From JASJBU01 sp963790775 (GTDB taxonomy: Bacteria; Pseudomonadota; Gammaproteobacteria; Chromatiales; Chromatiaceae), in NCBI GenBank assembly GCA_963790775.1, contig CAWBPR010000011.1:434001-498000 (forward strand): 64,000 nt of DNA, given 5' to 3'. Made by a program: the position numbers and the translations under genes. Shown one piece after another: positions 46,417-55,634 of the stretch. The notes under the pieces were generated by a model. That model did no database searches. It was not told the origin of the DNA and saw only the letters and a list, made by a program, of their open reading frames with translations. Position 1 is the stretch's first letter, and each line of letters begins with the position of its first letter.

Positions 46417-47301
46417 TCACTCAATGATCTTGTTGATCGGCATTTCAATGATACCGCGAGCGCCGGCCTCATACAGCAGGGGAATCAGATCGCGCACCTG
46501 TTTCTCCTCCACCACGGTGCTGATGTCCACCCACTCTTTATCCGCCAGAGTGGAGACGGTAGGCGTGCACAGGGCGGGCAGCAGGTCCAGCACCTGATCG
46601 ATGCATTTGCAGGGTACGTTCATCGCCAGGGTGACGCGAGTAGCGGCGCGAATGGCGCCCATGAAGAGCATCTCCAGGCGGCTGATCTTTGCCTGTTTCC
46701 ACTCATCGGCCAGGGCTGAATGGTTGGCGATGAAGCGCGGCGTACTCTCCAGCACCACATGCATGATCTTGAGATTATTCGCGCGCAGGCTGGAGCCGGT
46801 CTCGGAAACGTCCACGATGGCGTCGGCCAGGGTCGGTGGCTTCACCTCGGTGGCGCCCCAGGAAAACTCCACATGCGCATTGACCTTATGTTCGGCCAGA
46901 AAGCGCTGGGTCATGCCCACCGCCTCGGTGGCGATGCGCTTGTCTTCCAGGTCTGTAACGCTGTCAAAAGAGGAGCCTTCCTTTGAAGCCATCACCCAGC
47001 GCACCGTACCGTAGTTGGGCCAGGGCGCCTTGAGGTCGGCCACCTGGGCGACGTCGGCTCCCGTCTCCAGCAGCCAGTCCAGTCCGGTGATGGCGCAGTC
47101 CAGGATGCCCTGTTCCACATAGCGGGCCATCTCCTGCGGGCGTATCAGGATGCACTGGATATCGGGGTCATCGATGTCCGGGTAATAGGAGCGCCCAGAG
47201 ATGCGCAGCGTGAAACCTGCCAGGGCAAACAGTCTTTTGGTGGTTTCCTGCAGGCTGCCCTTGGGGATGCCGATGCGCAGGCGGGCGTTTTCGTCCATCA
47301 T
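46417..47301 (-). CDS. hisG: ATP phosphoribosyltransferase, long form
   Basis: 294 residues, the long HisG form with its own C-terminal regulatory ACT-like domain (about 215-290), so HisZ is not required. Substrate-binding pieces RIGIPKGSL, the GLDWLLETGADV segment and ATEVKPPTLADAIVDVSETG are visible. It catalyses the first step of histidine synthesis and is normally inhibited by histidine. It overlaps hisI by four bases. Confidence 0.95.
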   Translation of the reverse strand: MMDENARLRIGIPKGSLQETTKRLFALAGFTLRISGRSYYPDIDDPDIQCILIRPQEMARYVEQGILDCAITGLDWLLETGADVAQVADLKAPWPNYGTVRWVMASKEGSSFDSVTDLEDKRIATEAVGMTQRFLAEHKVNAHVEFSWGATEVKPPTLADAIVDVSETGSSLRANNLKIMHVVLESTPRFIANHSALADEWKQAKISRLEMLFMGAIRAATRVTLAMNVPCKCIDQVLDLLPALCTPTVSTLADKEWVDISTVVEEKQVRDLIPLLYEAGARGIIEMPINKIIE

Positions 47302-47696
47302 TTGTTGTAGACCTCCCGGGGATCGAAGACTTGAACGCCAACATCGGAAACGCCGCCGTTCTCCAGTTTGCGGAAGAAACAGCTGCGCTTGCCGGTGTGA
47401 CAGGCCGCACCGCCGATCTGTTCGACCTTCAAAAGTATCGCGTCACCGTCACAGTCCAGATACATTTCGCGGATCTTCTGCTGGTTGCCGCTCTCCTCGC
47501 CCTTGTGCCAGAGCTTCTGCCGTGAACGGCTCCAGTAGACGGCCTCGCCCAACTCAATGCTTCGGGCCAGCGACTCCTCATTCATATTCGCCACCATCAG
47601 GATCTCGCCACTCTCGGCATCCTGGGCGATGGCGGTAACCAGGCCGTTCGACTTGGTGAAGTCTACGATATTTTTGATTGCTTCATTCAGTGCCAT
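47298..47696 (-). CDS. hisI: Phosphoribosyl-AMP cyclohydrolase
   Basis: 132 residues from the ATG at 47696 (a TTG at 47714 would add six). Contains the family motifs MVANMNEESL, YWSRSRQKLWHKGEESGN and the metal-binding LDCDGDAILLKVEQ...ACHTGKRSCF. Performs the third step of histidine synthesis. It is a stand-alone cyclohydrolase without the HisE domain. Its ATGA overlap with hisG makes a two-gene operon. Confidence 0.95.
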   Translation of the reverse strand: MALNEAIKNIVDFTKSNGLVTAIAQDAESGEILMVANMNEESLARSIELGEAVYWSRSRQKLWHKGEESGNQQKIREMYLDCDGDAILLKVEQIGGAACHTGKRSCFFRKLENGGVSDVGVQVFDPREVYNK

Positions 47697-48247
47697 GATT
47701 CCGGACTCAATCAAATGTTTTTGGGAGGGGTACTATAGCGGAAGTAGGGAGAGAAACGAACCGTATCGGACTCGGCAGATGTACGCTGAGCTATGCGCCT
47801 GCTGAACGAAGGTTTGCATGTTCTTTATCGCAATAGAATACCTCGCCCAATGGAGACACGCTACGGGCTGAATGCACGCCAACGCGGTGATTGCCGCGCT
47901 GCAATCTTGAATGGAATAATATTTGCGTCGTGGCGTGCTGTACAGGGAGGTACCAATGTAGCAAGCGAGGATGTACCGCGATCCTTACCTGACTCGACGG
48001 ACGAATTACGTCTCGAAGTCAAAATGATGTTCGCAGGCCGATTTTACGTCGATGACAGCGAATTTTGGATTGTAGATTCTGGATCATGAAGCTCCTGGCT
48101 GGAGAGACATAAGCCGGGAGCCGTTGTTCACAGATCATCGAGTCTCCACAGATAATAAGCTATCAACCCGGTCTTCATGTATAATGGGACACTTTCACAT
48201 CGATGAATGGCAAAGGATTCTGCCCCTCCCAGGATAAGGAAATATTA
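47697..48247. other. Gene-poor stretch with one doubtful frame
   Basis: An open frame at 47793-48089 (98 codons) has no recognisable family and a weak binding site; I do not support it as a gene. No strong hairpin or repeat was seen. Confidence 0.35.
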
Positions 48248-48457
48248 ATGTACCGATTGATGATGTCCGAAAAATTAAACTTTGGCCATGTGGGCAGCGG
48301 GTCCATGTCGTTATATCACCAGATTCAAATAGAGCAGTTTCAGGGATTCGGTGCTGCATTGACTGCTTGTGAGACCGCCAATAACAATTCAGGCCTTCAT
48401 TACTATCTGCTGAATGATTCGGGCAAGGAATACTACGAAGGTAGCTGGATTGATTGA
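48248..48457 (+). CDS. Small hypothetical protein
   Basis: 69 residues; ATG at 48248 is preceded by AAGGAAA. Short, with mixed polar composition (YRLMMSEKLNFGHVG, LHYYLLNDSGKEYYEG). No family recognised. The sequence is protein-like. Confidence 0.5.
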   Translation: MYRLMMSEKLNFGHVGSGSMSLYHQIQIEQFQGFGAALTACETANNNSGLHYYLLNDSGKEYYEGSWID

Positions 48458-48667
48458 TCAGGTGATGGAGATTGCGGCCCAGGTCAGTCGCCCGGTTTGC
48501 GAATTGCTTCCCCGGCTTCTCGAATGTCCCCGGCCGGCCAAGGAACCGAAGACTACGTGCGACGCATGATGCGCGAACAATGAATAGCCGCAGGCTACCC
48601 ATGAGGCCTTGGCCAGATAAGGTTGCCGGACTTGATGTTTACCACTTTTCTAGCATGAGGCAATATC

Positions 48668-48796
48668 ATGAGTAAGGACCGTCAAAGCACTAAGGAAGCG
48701 AAGAAGAAACCAGCCATGACAGCCAAGGAGAAGAAGGCGGCAAAGAAGTCAAAGAAGGATTCCCCGTCACTCATGGGGGAGAGCCGGAAAAAATGA
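48668..48796 (+). CDS. Lysine-rich 42-residue small protein
   Basis: ATG at 48668 with GAGG eight bases upstream. Lysine and alanine dominate (KEAKKKPAMTAKEKKAAKKS), followed by a short tail. Such basic peptides could bind nucleic acid. The binding site and the strict composition bias support translation. Confidence 0.5.
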   Translation: MSKDRQSTKEAKKKPAMTAKEKKAAKKSKKDSPSLMGESRKK

Positions 48797-48953
48797 GTTT
48801 TGAGGCTGGTAATCAAGCGGCGCTGAACAGCACCTGCGATATCGGCCCTTTGTCCAGTTTCACACATATCTTTACACGATTTGGAGAGAGAATGTTTCGC
48901 ATAGATTTTATACTCACAGTTGAGCTGTGTTGCACCAGCGAACAGGACTTATT

Positions 48954-49253
48954 ATGCAGATAACAGGACATCGACCGTCCATTTCGGGTAACACAGGGAT
49001 ATCTTTCCCGAGACTCGAGTGCTGGAACACCATGACCGAAACGGCGACACTTGCGGCGGAGGTAAATAAAAGACGGGTACTTTGCCGAATTTCGTTGAAG
49101 ATTTTGCGGAATAAATTCGGCGCCTCAGCAGAAGAGCCCATGGAGTCGGTAGCGCAGCATCGGACCGCTATACAAGAGGCGGCGAGAAAACTCATAGAGA
49201 GTAATGTCTATGAGGAGGATGGTTCCGTTCTCATCCGTGCGCAGGATCTCTAG
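48954..49253 (+). CDS. DUF1488-like protein
   Basis: 99 residues from the ATG at 48954 (AGGA upstream). The pattern VNKRRVLCRISLKILRNKFG followed by AIQEAARKLIESN and DGSVLIRAQDL at the C-terminus is that of the DUF1488 family, a small cytoplasmic family of unknown role. Confidence 0.7.
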   Translation: MQITGHRPSISGNTGISFPRLECWNTMTETATLAAEVNKRRVLCRISLKILRNKFGASAEEPMESVAQHRTAIQEAARKLIESNVYEEDGSVLIRAQDL

Positions 49254-49709
49254 CGAGAACCGTCCATATCCTGGAATACTTTGAATCGCTGCGCGAGAAC
49301 GAGGCATAGCTGATCCTGTTGTGACCTGCGGTTTATTTCCAGGTCAGCCTGTGCTGGACAGCGAGTGAAATCTTAGCATCTCTGAGCAGAGAAACATCTT
49401 CTGGTTTCGCTGCTGCATCGGTTACCGACCTGTCTGTTCGGATACCCCGGCTTCTAAAAATATAAAAGCCATATACACATGATGGCTGGAGAAAACAGGC
49501 AGGTAAGCCTGATCTCTCCAACCTGTCTGTGCATAAGATCAGCTTGCCAGGCAAGTACTAAATCAAACGGATGTGACTCTCTAAGCAAATTATCACAATC
49601 GATAGAACTCAATCCTCAATCAACACTCTATCGCAGTAACACTGGTTGGAATATTGGATTTCATTCAGCATCGCCAGATTGTTATGTCTTTCTATCAAGA
49701 GGAAAGTTT
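49254..49709. other. Intergenic stretch
   Basis: About 450 bases with no supported gene. The frame of the next gene is open upstream to 49479, but the protein-like part and the ribosome binding site begin only at 49710. An imperfect hairpin (GGAGA/TCTCC outside CAGGC/GCCTG) lies near 49485-49520. Confidence 0.4.
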
Positions 49710-50237
49710 ATGCGAACGGTGTTATATGTTTCACTCTTCCGCCAGGTGATGGCGGTTGGTTTCTCAGTTATCTTTTTTGTGTTGTCCGCAGTGCTGGGCG
49801 GTATTACGATCCAGGCCATGGTGGAGGGAGCGTTCGGCTCGATGCAGCTTATCGAAGCATTCCTCAAGGCGATCAATATGGCAGTGATCTCTCTGGCTAC
49901 TTTTGAACTGGGACTGGTGGTTAACAAGGAATATGGCGGCAAGGACGATGATGGACATATCCTGGTGGTATTGCGCCGCACCCTGCCGCGTTTTGTCAGT
50001 ATTGTCTGTATTGCTTTAGTGCTGGAAGGCCTGCTCATGGTCATCAAGTACAGCCAACTCGAGCTGGCTGGCAATCTGTACTATCCCGTGGCGATCATCA
50101 GTAGCGCTGCCTTCCTTTTGATGGCACTGGGTGTGTTTCTACATCTGTCGGATGAAAGCAGAAATCAGCATGGATCTACGCAACACCATCCTGAAGCACA
50201 GGATGTCTATCGGAGTCTGGATCAGTGCGCTGCTTGA
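49710..50237 (+). CDS. Four-helix inner membrane protein of unknown function
   Basis: 175 residues from the ATG at 49710, chosen for its GAGGAAAG site. Four hydrophobic segments are seen at about 8-32, 48-70, 88-108 and 118-140, and a polar tail with histidines ends the protein. A family of similar short membrane proteins exists in gammaproteobacteria, but no role is known to me. Confidence 0.75.
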   Translation: MRTVLYVSLFRQVMAVGFSVIFFVLSAVLGGITIQAMVEGAFGSMQLIEAFLKAINMAVISLATFELGLVVNKEYGGKDDDGHILVVLRRTLPRFVSIVCIALVLEGLLMVIKYSQLELAGNLYYPVAIISSAAFLLMALGVFLHLSDESRNQHGSTQHHPEAQDVYRSLDQCAA

Positions 50238-50497
50238 TTCAGGCGCTGACTTTATAGAAATACAAGGGCAGGGGTTCCCCTCCCTGCTCTGATGAATCCA
50301 CGGATGGATTTAATCAGAGCATCATTATAAATACACCTCATCTTCTATCGGTAATTTTCAGGCTGCTGCTTGGGTGGTCATGGTCAGAACCGCTCGATAT
50401 TATTTTCAGAAAGTACCGTCTGCCGGGAAACCCTCCCTCTTGCCATATGCAGAAGAGTGATTCAAATGCTGATTTGTGAAACTCTGAAAAAGATTGA

Positions 50498-50944
50498 TTA
50501 CTTACCAGAAGGCAGGTTTTCCGTACCCCGGAAATCCTCACCGTATCCCCAGCGGTAGCTAGTGATAAAATAGGGTTGGCCACCAACAGTAACCGCCATC
50601 TGCATGGCGAGGCCGAGTAACAGCCCGGCATTTTTATCGTTGAGCGTCGCTTCAACGCAACGTTTCAAAACTTCATCGGCTTCCAGTTTATCCTCACGGC
50701 TGCCGCCGTAGTAATAGGCCTTGTCATGTTCCACGCAGCAGTGCCGCCAGGGCAGGGTTGCACCGAATTTATCATGTACCCATTTCGGCAGTTTCGCATA
50801 GGCGGCAGACATACCGCCGCTGCAACCATCCGAGTGCTTTTCCGGATCGAATTCCGGTATACCTTGAATAAGAGGACCGAAGCTGTCCGGGCGATCGCGG
50901 CCGCAGAGGGTGTCGAGAATTTGCTGTGTAGTCGTGAAATGCAA
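50498..50944 (-). CDS. Phospholipase A2-like protein
   Basis: 148 residues. The active-site pattern HCCVEHDKAYYYGG (68-81) gives the Cys-Cys and His73-Asp74 pair of the phospholipase A2 superfamily, with SDGCSGG at 38-44 as the calcium-loop-like or disulfide partner region. A C-terminal hydrophobic stretch (AGLLLGLAMQMAVTVGG) follows. No signal peptide is seen. It may hydrolyse phospholipids; related domains occur in phages and toxins. It stands alone. Confidence 0.7.
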   Translation of the reverse strand: MHFTTTQQILDTLCGRDRPDSFGPLIQGIPEFDPEKHSDGCSGGMSAAYAKLPKWVHDKFGATLPWRHCCVEHDKAYYYGGSREDKLEADEVLKRCVEATLNDKNAGLLLGLAMQMAVTVGGQPYFITSYRWGYGEDFRGTENLPSGK

Positions 50945-51160
50945 GGTTATTCTCCTTAGCTGAAATTACTCTACGTCATGCATAGGCGAAACTCATCCCC
51001 ATTATATCAATGATCGATGCGTGTGATCTTTTTGTGATTATTTTGTGATTAACTGGCGAACATCATGGGTTGTAATGGAGTCGGCTTGTTGAAGCAGCAG
51101 GGGAAAAATTGATCCGCCTGCTATCCTCATCTTGAGAACAACTTATTTGATTATGAAAAT

Positions 51161-51865
51161 ATGCGTCGCAAAGTTCTGATCATTGAAGACGAACCTGACA
51201 TCGCCAGGTTAGTGCAAACCCATCTCAACGACATTGGCCTGGATGCCGATATTGCCGGCAATGGTGCGGTCGGGTTGAAACTGTTTAGTTCGGCCGATTA
51301 TCAACTTGTGGTGTTGGATCTGATGCTGCCGGATACCGATGGCCTGTCGATATGCCGCAGCATGCGGGAATCCGGCGGTTATGTACCGATCCTGATGCTC
51401 ACCGCCAAGTCCACCGAGCTTGACCGGGTGCTGGGTCTGGAGGTGGGGGCCGATGATTATCTGACCAAACCCTTCAGCATTCCGGAACTGCTGGCGCGCA
51501 TCAAGGCGCTGTTCCGACGCGTCGATGCGCTCAGCAACAAAAAACAGCAACAGCAGGCCGCTGAGCTGATCCAGCAGGACGGGCTCTCCATCGACACCGG
51601 GCAGCGCAGGGTCAAGGTGCGGGGCAGGGAGGTGGAGTTGACTGCCAAGGAGTTCGACCTGTTGCTGTTTTTTGTACGGCAACCAGGACGGGTGTTCAGT
51701 CGGGTACAACTCCTCGATCAGGTCTGGGGATACAACCACGATGGCTATGAGCACACGGTGAACTCACATATCAATCGGCTGCGGGGCAAGATCGAAGCCG
51801 ACCCTTCCAAGCCGGACTATATCCTCACCGTATGGGGTGTGGGTTATAAGTTCGCCAATGATTGA
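51161..51865 (+). CDS. OmpR-family response regulator
   Basis: 234 residues. The receiver domain has the acidic pair IEDEP (9-12) and phosphorylation site D53 (VVLDLMLPD). The C-terminal winged helix (about 130-230) has VELTAKEFDLLLFFVRQPGRVFSR in pieces and ends in ILTVWGVGYKF. It is followed 18 bases later by its sensor kinase. The stimulus is not evident. Confidence 0.92.
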   Translation: MRRKVLIIEDEPDIARLVQTHLNDIGLDADIAGNGAVGLKLFSSADYQLVVLDLMLPDTDGLSICRSMRESGGYVPILMLTAKSTELDRVLGLEVGADDYLTKPFSIPELLARIKALFRRVDALSNKKQQQQAAELIQQDGLSIDTGQRRVKVRGREVELTAKEFDLLLFFVRQPGRVFSRVQLLDQVWGYNHDGYEHTVNSHINRLRGKIEADPSKPDYILTVWGVGYKFAND

Positions 51866-51883
51866 CAGGGCCTGAGTCATCCT

Positions 51884-53338
51884 ATGTTTCGTACCCTCTA
51901 CGCGCGGCTTGCCACTGTTCTGGTGATCTTGTTTCTGGTGATCGGCTTGATCTATGTGCTGATCACCACCTCCACCACGGAACGTTATCTGCAGGAGATC
52001 ACCCAGCACTTCAACCGCGATCTGGCGCAGCGCATCGTTGCTGACCGCAATCTGGTGGCATCCGGTCAGCTCGACCAGAAGGCCCTGCAGGCAACCTTCA
52101 GCGCCTATATGGATATCAATCCGAGTATCGAGATCTATCTGCTCGACAAAGAGGGGCAGATCCTCGCCTTCTCCGCGGATCCCGGCAAGGTCAAGCGGCA
52201 ACGGGTCGATCTGGCGCCGATCGAGGCTTTCCTGAATGGCGAAGGCTTTCCTCTGCTGGGGGATGATCCGCGCTCCCATGACCGGCGCAAGGCGTTTTCC
52301 GTGACCGCAGTGCCCGCAGGCTATCTGTATGTGGTGCTGCGGGGCGAACAATACGATTCGGCTGAGCAGGCGGTGGAAGCACGCTATGTGTTACGCCTCA
52401 GCGCCTGGGCGGTGTCCGGCAGTCTTGGCTTCGGTCTGCTGGCCGGACTCCTGTTGTTTCATCTGCTGACCCGCCGCTTACAGAAACTGGCGTCTCTGAT
52501 GCAGGGATTTCAACAGAGCGGCTTCACCCGGCATAGTGATTATGCCGAGGGTGCGGAGCAGGCTGCAGACGAGATTGACCGGCTGGGCCAGAGCTTCGAT
52601 CAGATGGCGGGTCGCATTATCGACCAGTGGGGGGAACTGCGGCAGCAGGACCGGCTGCGGCGGGAACTGGTGGCCCAGGTCTCCCATGATCTGCGTACAC
52701 CCCTGGCTGCGCTGTACGGCTATCTTGAAACCCTGCAGATGAAAACAGATGAACTGGATAACAGCCAGAAAGCTGAATACCTCAGCATCGCCCTGCGCCA
52801 GAGCCGCAACCTGAAGCAGATGGTGGAGGGCCTGTTCGAACTGGCGCAGCTGGAGGCGCGGGAGACTCAGCCGGTCTGTGAACCGAGCAGCATCGCCGAA
52901 CTGCTGCAGGATGTGGTGCAGAAATTTCAATTGCGGGCCACAGCAGCGGGTATCAAACTGCTGATGCCTCCGCCTTCCGAGCTGCCGGTCATCCCGCTCG
53001 ATGTGGGGATGACCGAGCGGGTGCTGGATAACCTGATCGGCAATGCCATCGATCATACGCCGCCGGGTGGTGAGATACGGGTCGTGCTCGATGTGCTGGA
53101 TGGCTCGGCTGTGATCTCAATAGAGGACAGCGGGCCGGGAGTGGCCGATGAGGACCTGCCGCATCTGTTCGATCCTTTCTACCGCAGTCAGGGAGCTGGA
53201 AAGGACGGGCAGCATGCAGGCCTTGGGCTTGCCATTGCGAAACGCACTGTGGAACTGCAGCATGGACGCATCTGGGTTGAGAACCGCCCTGCAACAGGCG
53301 CCTGCTTCAGATTTTCCTTCCCGCTTGGCAAGACGTGA
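51884..53338 (+). CDS. Sensor histidine kinase
   Basis: 484 residues. Two membrane segments (about 8-28 and 173-195) enclose a periplasmic sensor of about 140 residues. A HAMP linker (196-250), HisKA with H268 (VSHDLRTPLAALYGYLE) and HATPase_c (NLIGNAIDHTPPGG, then HAGLGLAIAKR) follow. It pairs with the regulator upstream. A periplasmic MsrB and other envelope genes follow, so an envelope or redox stress signal is possible, but this is inference. Confidence 0.92.
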   Translation: MFRTLYARLATVLVILFLVIGLIYVLITTSTTERYLQEITQHFNRDLAQRIVADRNLVASGQLDQKALQATFSAYMDINPSIEIYLLDKEGQILAFSADPGKVKRQRVDLAPIEAFLNGEGFPLLGDDPRSHDRRKAFSVTAVPAGYLYVVLRGEQYDSAEQAVEARYVLRLSAWAVSGSLGFGLLAGLLLFHLLTRRLQKLASLMQGFQQSGFTRHSDYAEGAEQAADEIDRLGQSFDQMAGRIIDQWGELRQQDRLRRELVAQVSHDLRTPLAALYGYLETLQMKTDELDNSQKAEYLSIALRQSRNLKQMVEGLFELAQLEARETQPVCEPSSIAELLQDVVQKFQLRATAAGIKLLMPPPSELPVIPLDVGMTERVLDNLIGNAIDHTPPGGEIRVVLDVLDGSAVISIEDSGPGVADEDLPHLFDPFYRSQGAGKDGQHAGLGLAIAKRTVELQHGRIWVENRPATGACFRFSFPLGKT

Positions 53339-53574
53339 CACTTTCGTGAGTTTTGCGTGATGGCGGCTTGAACATGCCGCAGCATACTTGTGCTCAACAG
53401 CAAACCAGGCGCCCGCTGATGGGTGGGGTCACCAATCTTTCTGTTCCTGGTAACCCCTGATAAGTCTGTCTTTTTCAGCAGCTGCTGTTTGCGATAGGCT
53501 GCCCGGAGGATGCGGGCATGAAACCCGCTGCCGGCAGCCTTGTCTGAGTTATCATAAATTGAAGAGGATGTGCC

Positions 53575-54063
53575 ATGAAAAGAAGAGACTTTATCCTGAC
53601 CCTGAGCGGTATCGCCTTGCTTCCCCTCGCCGGGAACCGCCTGTTTGCCAAAGGAGAGAACACAGCCATGAGTGTAGAGAAATTGATCCTGACTGATGCG
53701 GAGTGGCGGGAGAGACTGGCGCCGGAGCAGTTCAATGTGCTGCGCAAGGAGGGTACGGAGCGCCCCTTCACCAGTGCGCTCCTGGAAGAGAAGCGTGCCG
53801 GCACGTTTGTCTGCGTCGCCTGCGACCACCCCCTGTTTGATTCAAGCACCAAGTATGAGAGCGGCACCGGATGGCCAAGTTTTTATGACACCCTGGCGGG
53901 TGCATTTGAGACCGAAAAGGATTTCAAACTGATCTGGCCCCGCACTGAATACCATTGCGCCAAATGTGGCGGGCATCATGGACATGTGTTCAACGACGGT
54001 CCCAAGCCGACCGGGTTGCGCTATTGCAATAACGGAGTTGCCTTGAAGTTCGTACCGGCCTGA
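53575..54063 (+). CDS. msrB: Exported peptide-methionine (R)-S-oxide reductase
   Basis: 162 residues. It begins with a twin-arginine-like signal (KRRDFILTLSGIALLPLAG), so it should act in the periplasm. The zinc site is C80, C83, C128 and C131, the substrate loop is GTGWPSFYD, and the catalytic cysteine is C151 (RYCNNG). It repairs oxidised methionine in envelope proteins. A second resolving cysteine is not obvious. AAGAGGA precedes the ATG. Confidence 0.93.
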   Translation: MKRRDFILTLSGIALLPLAGNRLFAKGENTAMSVEKLILTDAEWRERLAPEQFNVLRKEGTERPFTSALLEEKRAGTFVCVACDHPLFDSSTKYESGTGWPSFYDTLAGAFETEKDFKLIWPRTEYHCAKCGGHHGHVFNDGPKPTGLRYCNNGVALKFVPA

Positions 54064-54073
54064 AAAGCCTGAG

Positions 54074-54805
54074 ATGAGGTCCAGACTTCTGCTCTTGTGG
54101 TTGTTGCTGCCATTGGTCTCTATTGCGGAGCCGCTCAGCATGGAAAGTCCGCAGCAGCGGGTCAAGATGTTGGAGCTCTTTACCTCGCACGGCTGCAGCA
54201 GCTGTCCGCCGGCGGATGAGTGGCTGAGGGGGTTTGCCGATCACCCCGGCCTCTGGCGGGAGGTGATTCCCATGGCCTTCCATGTCGATTATTGGAACGA
54301 CCTGGGTTGGCCTGACCGGTTTGCGGCTCCAGCCTTCAGCCAGCGCCAGCGAACTTACCGCAAGTCAGGTCTGGTAAACACTGTCTATACACCCGGTTTC
54401 GTGCTTGATGGAGAGGAGTGGCGCGGCTGGTTCAATGGTGTTTCACCAGACATCAGGAATAACCGGGAGGTTGGCCGGCTCAGTCTGGAGGTATGGCCCG
54501 GAGAGCGTGTGGAGGCGAGCTTCACACCGGCAGTTCAGGCCTTCAGCGGGGAACTGACGGCACAGCTTGCGGTGCTGGGTTTTGGGCTGTCGAGCCATAT
54601 CGGACGGGGTGAAAATGCCGGCCGTATCCTGGATGAGGATTTTGTGGTGCTCGGCGTCAGCTCAACGGTCTCGGATAACGGGGGCTGGACGCTGCCGTGG
54701 CCGGAAACAAGACCTGCTGAGCCGCAGCGCCAGGCTGTGGTGGTCTGGCTGAGCCGGCAGCATAATCCGGCTCCGCTGCAGGCCGCTGGCGGATGGCTGC
54801 CATGA
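54074..54805 (+). CDS. DUF1223 family thioredoxin-like periplasmic protein
   Basis: 243 residues with a signal peptide (LLLLWLLLPLVSIAEP). A thioredoxin-like CSSCPPAD motif near residue 41 follows LELFTSHG, which is the DUF1223 hallmark. The second half is a beta domain. It is 10 bases downstream of msrB, so the two are probably co-transcribed, and a thiol-redox role beside MsrB is plausible. Confidence 0.85.
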   Translation: MRSRLLLLWLLLPLVSIAEPLSMESPQQRVKMLELFTSHGCSSCPPADEWLRGFADHPGLWREVIPMAFHVDYWNDLGWPDRFAAPAFSQRQRTYRKSGLVNTVYTPGFVLDGEEWRGWFNGVSPDIRNNREVGRLSLEVWPGERVEASFTPAVQAFSGELTAQLAVLGFGLSSHIGRGENAGRILDEDFVVLGVSSTVSDNGGWTLPWPETRPAEPQRQAVVVWLSRQHNPAPLQAAGGWLP

Positions 54806-54927
54806 AACCACGGCACCTGGACTTGCTGGACTGATCGCTGGCGGCTAGTGGCGGCTGGAGAAATTTATTAGGATGCGCTTAGAGCATACCTGCAAACTTT
54901 ATAACAGCAAGAGGAGATCAGAACTCC

Positions 54928-55596
54928 ATGAGTTGGAAAACCGCTTACCGGTCATTCTACTATCAAGGCGCGCCCGAACCCGCCAACCCCCAGCTTGAAT
55001 TATCCGAAACCCTGTTACTCACCATCGATATTCAGAATGTCTACCTCAAGTCGCCTGCTGACCCCGCCGAGCAGGCGCGCTGGGCGCCGTTCCAGAGGCG
55101 CATGCGGGATACGGTCATCCCCACGGTGCGCCGTCTGCAGGATGCATTCCGTGACAAAGGCATGGATGTCATCCATGCAAGGATTGCCTGTCTGCTGGAG
55201 GATGGACGTGACAGATCCTTGAGCCAGAAAAAGCCCGGCTGGAACTACCTGCTGTTACCCAAGGACGAGGATGAGTCGCAGATCGTTCCGGAGCTGACGC
55301 CGGACGCGGGTGAGATCGTGCTGACCAAGACTACCGACAGTGCGCTGACCGGCACCAACCTGCGTCTTATCCTGCACAACATGGGCATCAAAAATGTTGT
55401 GATGACGGGAATCTTCACCGATCAGTGTGTCTCCTCGACGGTGCGCAGTCTGGCGGATGAGAGCTTCAATGTCATCGTGGTGGAAGATGGCTGCGCCGCC
55501 GGAACCGATGAGCTGCACAACCGTGAACTGGAAATCATAAACATGATCTATTGTCACGTGATGAGCAGCAGTGAGCTGATGACAATGCTTGGGTAG
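54928..55596 (+). CDS. Isochorismatase-family cysteine hydrolase
   Basis: 222 residues with the catalytic triad D34 (LLTIDIQN), K134 (VLTKTTDSA) and C167 (FTDQCVSST), in the right order and spacing. The cis-peptide region is present before the Cys. Substrates in this family range from isochorismate to nicotinamide and biuret; none can be assigned here. AAGAGGAG precedes the ATG. Confidence 0.88.
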   Translation: MSWKTAYRSFYYQGAPEPANPQLELSETLLLTIDIQNVYLKSPADPAEQARWAPFQRRMRDTVIPTVRRLQDAFRDKGMDVIHARIACLLEDGRDRSLSQKKPGWNYLLLPKDEDESQIVPELTPDAGEIVLTKTTDSALTGTNLRLILHNMGIKNVVMTGIFTDQCVSSTVRSLADESFNVIVVEDGCAAGTDELHNRELEIINMIYCHVMSSSELMTMLG

Positions 55597-55634
55597 CAAT
55601 TGAGCGCAATACAACTCATGCGGAGGAGCATGAA

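Noticed and set aside
47793..48089. 98-codon hypothetical frame
   Set aside because: No family pattern and no convincing translation start, although the stretch is otherwise empty.
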